The notes under the pieces: generated by a model
What the model was told of the DNA's origin: nothing
What the model saw: only the letters and a program-made list of their open reading frames with translations
The model's database searches: none
NCBI RefSeq assembly: GCF_949987515.2
Contig: NC_082696.1
Location: 61,760,447 to 61,824,446 of the forward strand
Source of the DNA: Delphinus delphis
Lineage: Eukaryota > Chordata > Mammalia > Artiodactyla > Delphinidae
Reading direction: 5' to 3'
Length of the DNA stretch: 64,000 nucleotides
Part shown: in pieces, positions 61,500 through 64,000 of the stretch
How positions within the stretch are numbered: the stretch's first letter is position 1
Layout of the letters: the number at the start of each line of letters is the position of its first letter
Translations under genes and position numbers: made by a program

Positions 61500-63625
61500 T
61501 CAGGTATAGTTTAACACTTAAAAACATGTTATATGTAATGACACCTATTCTATAAATAGAGGAAAGGAAAAAGGCATAACACAATTATCCCAATAGACCA
61601 CGAAACATGTATTCAATAAATTAAATTCAATAGGTTTTAAAAAGAAATATAAATTTAAATTAAATATTATAGTAAACTAAAAAGAGGACAAACCTTCTTA
61701 CACAGAGAAAGTGTCTGTCAAAGTAAATAGCAAAGATAATATATGATATCTAAATGTTAGAAATACTTTTATAAGAAAAAGACTAGATTCTGGTTCTCAC
61801 ACTGATATTAACTTTGTACAGGAAGTTGCAGCCAATGTAATTAAATAAATAAATGGAATTAGTGTTGAAAGGAAGAAATAAAATTCATTATTTCTAGATG
61901 ATATGGTTGCACCCCTAACACATCCAGGTGAATCAAATGAGAGCCATAAAAATTGTGTCCTCATAATATCAGCTAACATTGATTGATTACATTAAATATG
62001 TCAAGTAGTATCAGAGGATCTTTACATGTATTACCTCATTTTATTTTAACTTTTAAATCTGACAACTTTTCAAAATAAATGCTATCATTATCTCCACTTT
62101 AAAAAGGAGGAAATTTATAATTAGTTTCTCCACTGTCATGTAGCTAGTAAGTGACAAAACAAGGCTTCAGTGTGGCTCTGAAGCCCATGGATTGAACCTC
62201 CAAGTTTTACTGCCTCTTCTAGTTCAGTCATGGCCAATTAAGGAATATATTAATAAGAAGTTCAATATCAATTGCAACTATAAACTACAAAGTACTTAGG
62301 AATAAATCTCAGAAGAATCTGTGACATTTCAGAAGAAAATACTGAAACTTTGCATAAACATGTAATAAAAACATGAATAAATGATATATGATATAAACTG
62401 ACATAAAGACAGGGAGAGTCAACAGTGTAAAAATGCCAGACACTCCAAACTAATTCATAAATATAATCTAATCCCACTAAAATTCTAATACAATGATTAT
62501 AAAACTTGTCAAACAAGCTTTCAATTTCATCCAGCAAACATGAAAGAAGAGTGAAGATAAATTTGAAAAAGCAGAACAAGAAATAGACCTTATCCTATAA
62601 TGTATCAAATTACATAGGAAGTATTAATAAAATAGCAAGGTAATCAATAATAAATTATTAGATTGATAGAACAGCATTTACAAAGGATTCATGTGTTGGG
62701 AAAAATATTATGTATAAATATGACTTCCAATTTGGAAGAAATTAATACCATCTACGATAAAGAATCTCATAATAAAAGGATCTAAACTTAAAAAAAAAGA
62801 CAATAATATTGACTGTAAAATTAGTAAACACATCTGTGTACTTCTCTAGTTTCAGAAGAGAATACAGGAAAATATCTTTTAAACCTCAAGAAAGAAAGCC
62901 ATATTTAACCAAGACAAAAGTCATGAAGGAAAATATTAGTAAACCTTTTTCTATAAGCAAAGCATCGTTATTAAAGTTAACATATAAGTAGACTAAAGGA
63001 AGAAAATATTTGCTGCATACACATAAAAGGATTAATACTTAAAATTAATAATTTTAACAAATCAACAGCAGAAATTGAGAATGGGAGATAGAAGTGACAA
63101 ATAAATATATAAAAAAGTTGATCAATGCCATTATTATTAGAAAAACCCATATTAAAGACACAAAATACCTTTTTCATTCATCATATTGCCAAAATTAAGA
63201 AGTTTAATAGTGTTAAGTATCAATATTAGTGAAAGTATAGAAAAATTGATACTCTTCTGTTCTGCTGCATGGAAAGGAATTGATAAATCCCCAGATAGGA
63301 CATTTTCATCTATTAACATTTAACATGAACCAGCACATTAATGGAAATCCCTCTCTTGATATCTACTCAGAAAGACACTTGCACACATGCACAAGAAGGG
63401 ATCAAATAGGGCTACCCCAGTTGGAATCAGGAATCATCAGACACAGATGAAGTGCTCATCATTAGGGAAAATACTGTGTGATTCATACTTTGACATACTA
63501 AAACAGTTAAAAAGACTGATGTGGATCTACATAAATTGGTATTAAATAAAATTTTTAAGGCATATTGGCAAATTGTTGAACAACAAAAACAGCAAAATTT
63601 TGAGTACAAGCTTAGAATGTACTAA
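61500..63625 (+). mobile_element. Very old L1M LINE, split by a MIR
   Basis: Late ORF2 order is visible at low identity: 'acttaggaataaatctcaga', 'aatctaatcccactaaaatt', 'acttgtcaaacaagctttca', 'acatgcacaagaagggatca' and 'cagttaaaaagactgatgtg'. The antisense MIR at 61970-62225 interrupts it. No long frame survives. Confidence 0.55.
61970..62225 (-). mobile_element. MIR SINE, antisense, inside the old L1M
   Basis: 'ttacatgtattacctcattt', 'ctatcattatctccacttta', 'gtcatgtagctagtaagtga' and 'ttgaacctccaagttttact' follow antisense MIR. This is one of the longer MIR copies in the window. Confidence 0.8.
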
Positions 63626-64000
63626 ACCAAAAGAGAATTGCAGTGTTATCCAACAATGAGAAAAACTAGAGTATCTGTAAATTCATAAAATTACTTGACT
63701 TCATCAGGTGAACTGAATTCCAAAGAGTGACAGGTAACTCCAAAGAGAAACAGTATTATAAACTGCTTCACTTTGAGCAGATCATGGGAAGAAATCAGTG
63801 GGTAAGAAGGAGTTAAAAATTTGAATGACTTCTTAAATGACCGCTATGAGAGTTCACAATCCCTGAGAGAACTAGACACAAGGTGGTACAAGTTTTTGCT
63901 GTTAAGAACAATGAAGGGTCTGATTTTACCCTAATTTCAAGCTAAACTTTTAGCCTGCCATAGCTTCATGGATGCTGGCAGAAGACACAAGACTCCTGGT
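63626..64000. other. Unassigned DNA
   Basis: I see no gene or repeat that I can support up to the end of the window. Confidence 0.5.

Noticed and set aside
1..64000. Search for a new coding system, CRISPR, tRNA/rRNA genes or operon-like order
   Set aside because: No regularly spaced repeats, no RNA gene cores outside SINEs, and no runs of real coding frames. The window is mammalian non-coding DNA, and I see no evidence for an undescribed biological system.

Overview
The window looks like non-coding nuclear DNA from a cetacean (whale or dolphin). The strongest clue is a set of tRNA-derived SINEs of the CHR type (at 4.4, 46.9, 48.0, 58.5 and 60.6 kb). Three of them carry the body typical of whale and dolphin genomes, with an RNA polymerase III B-box-like stretch and an A tail. 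L1 3' ends of cetartiodactyl type and old eutherian repeats (MIR, L2, MER5A, MLT1, MER1-type) fit the same assignment. Base composition is AT-rich throughout.

I found no protein-coding gene, no rRNA or tRNA gene, no CpG island and no CRISPR. The longer open frames lie in repeats or antisense to them. The only frames with real protein homology are broken pieces of L1 ORF1/ORF2. The window is therefore either intergenic or inside a large intron; the sequence does not say which.

Layout. 0-10 kb: old L1M, L2 and MIR pieces, a CHR SINE, a MER5A element split by an L1, and an antisense L1 ORF2 fragment (8.4-9.2 kb). 10-25 kb: mostly unassigned AT-rich DNA with scattered MIRs, one L2 (18.6-19.0 kb) and long repeat-poor stretches (14.4-18.3 and 19-23 kb). 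25.9-27.8 kb: a very old L1M. 32.7-41.1 kb: a nearly full-length old L1 (L1MA type) that took in four later insertions: an ERV1-type LTR, an MLT1 LTR, a MER1-type hAT element and a younger L1. 46-48.5 kb: an L2 broken by an MLT1 LTR and a CHR SINE, then an MLT2-like LTR broken by another CHR SINE. 52.2-53.5 kb: an LTR inserted in another LTR. 54.8-57.6 kb: three LTR or hAT elements and the youngest-looking L1. 58.5-64 kb: two CHR SINEs, an ERV1-type LTR and old L1/L2/MIR debris.

Nothing here works together as a genetic system. The value of the window is its layered insertion history: in many places target-site duplications can be read directly, giving relative ages. All repeat family names come from memory of consensus sequences, without a database search. 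Boundaries of old elements are approximate to tens of bases unless a target-site duplication is stated.
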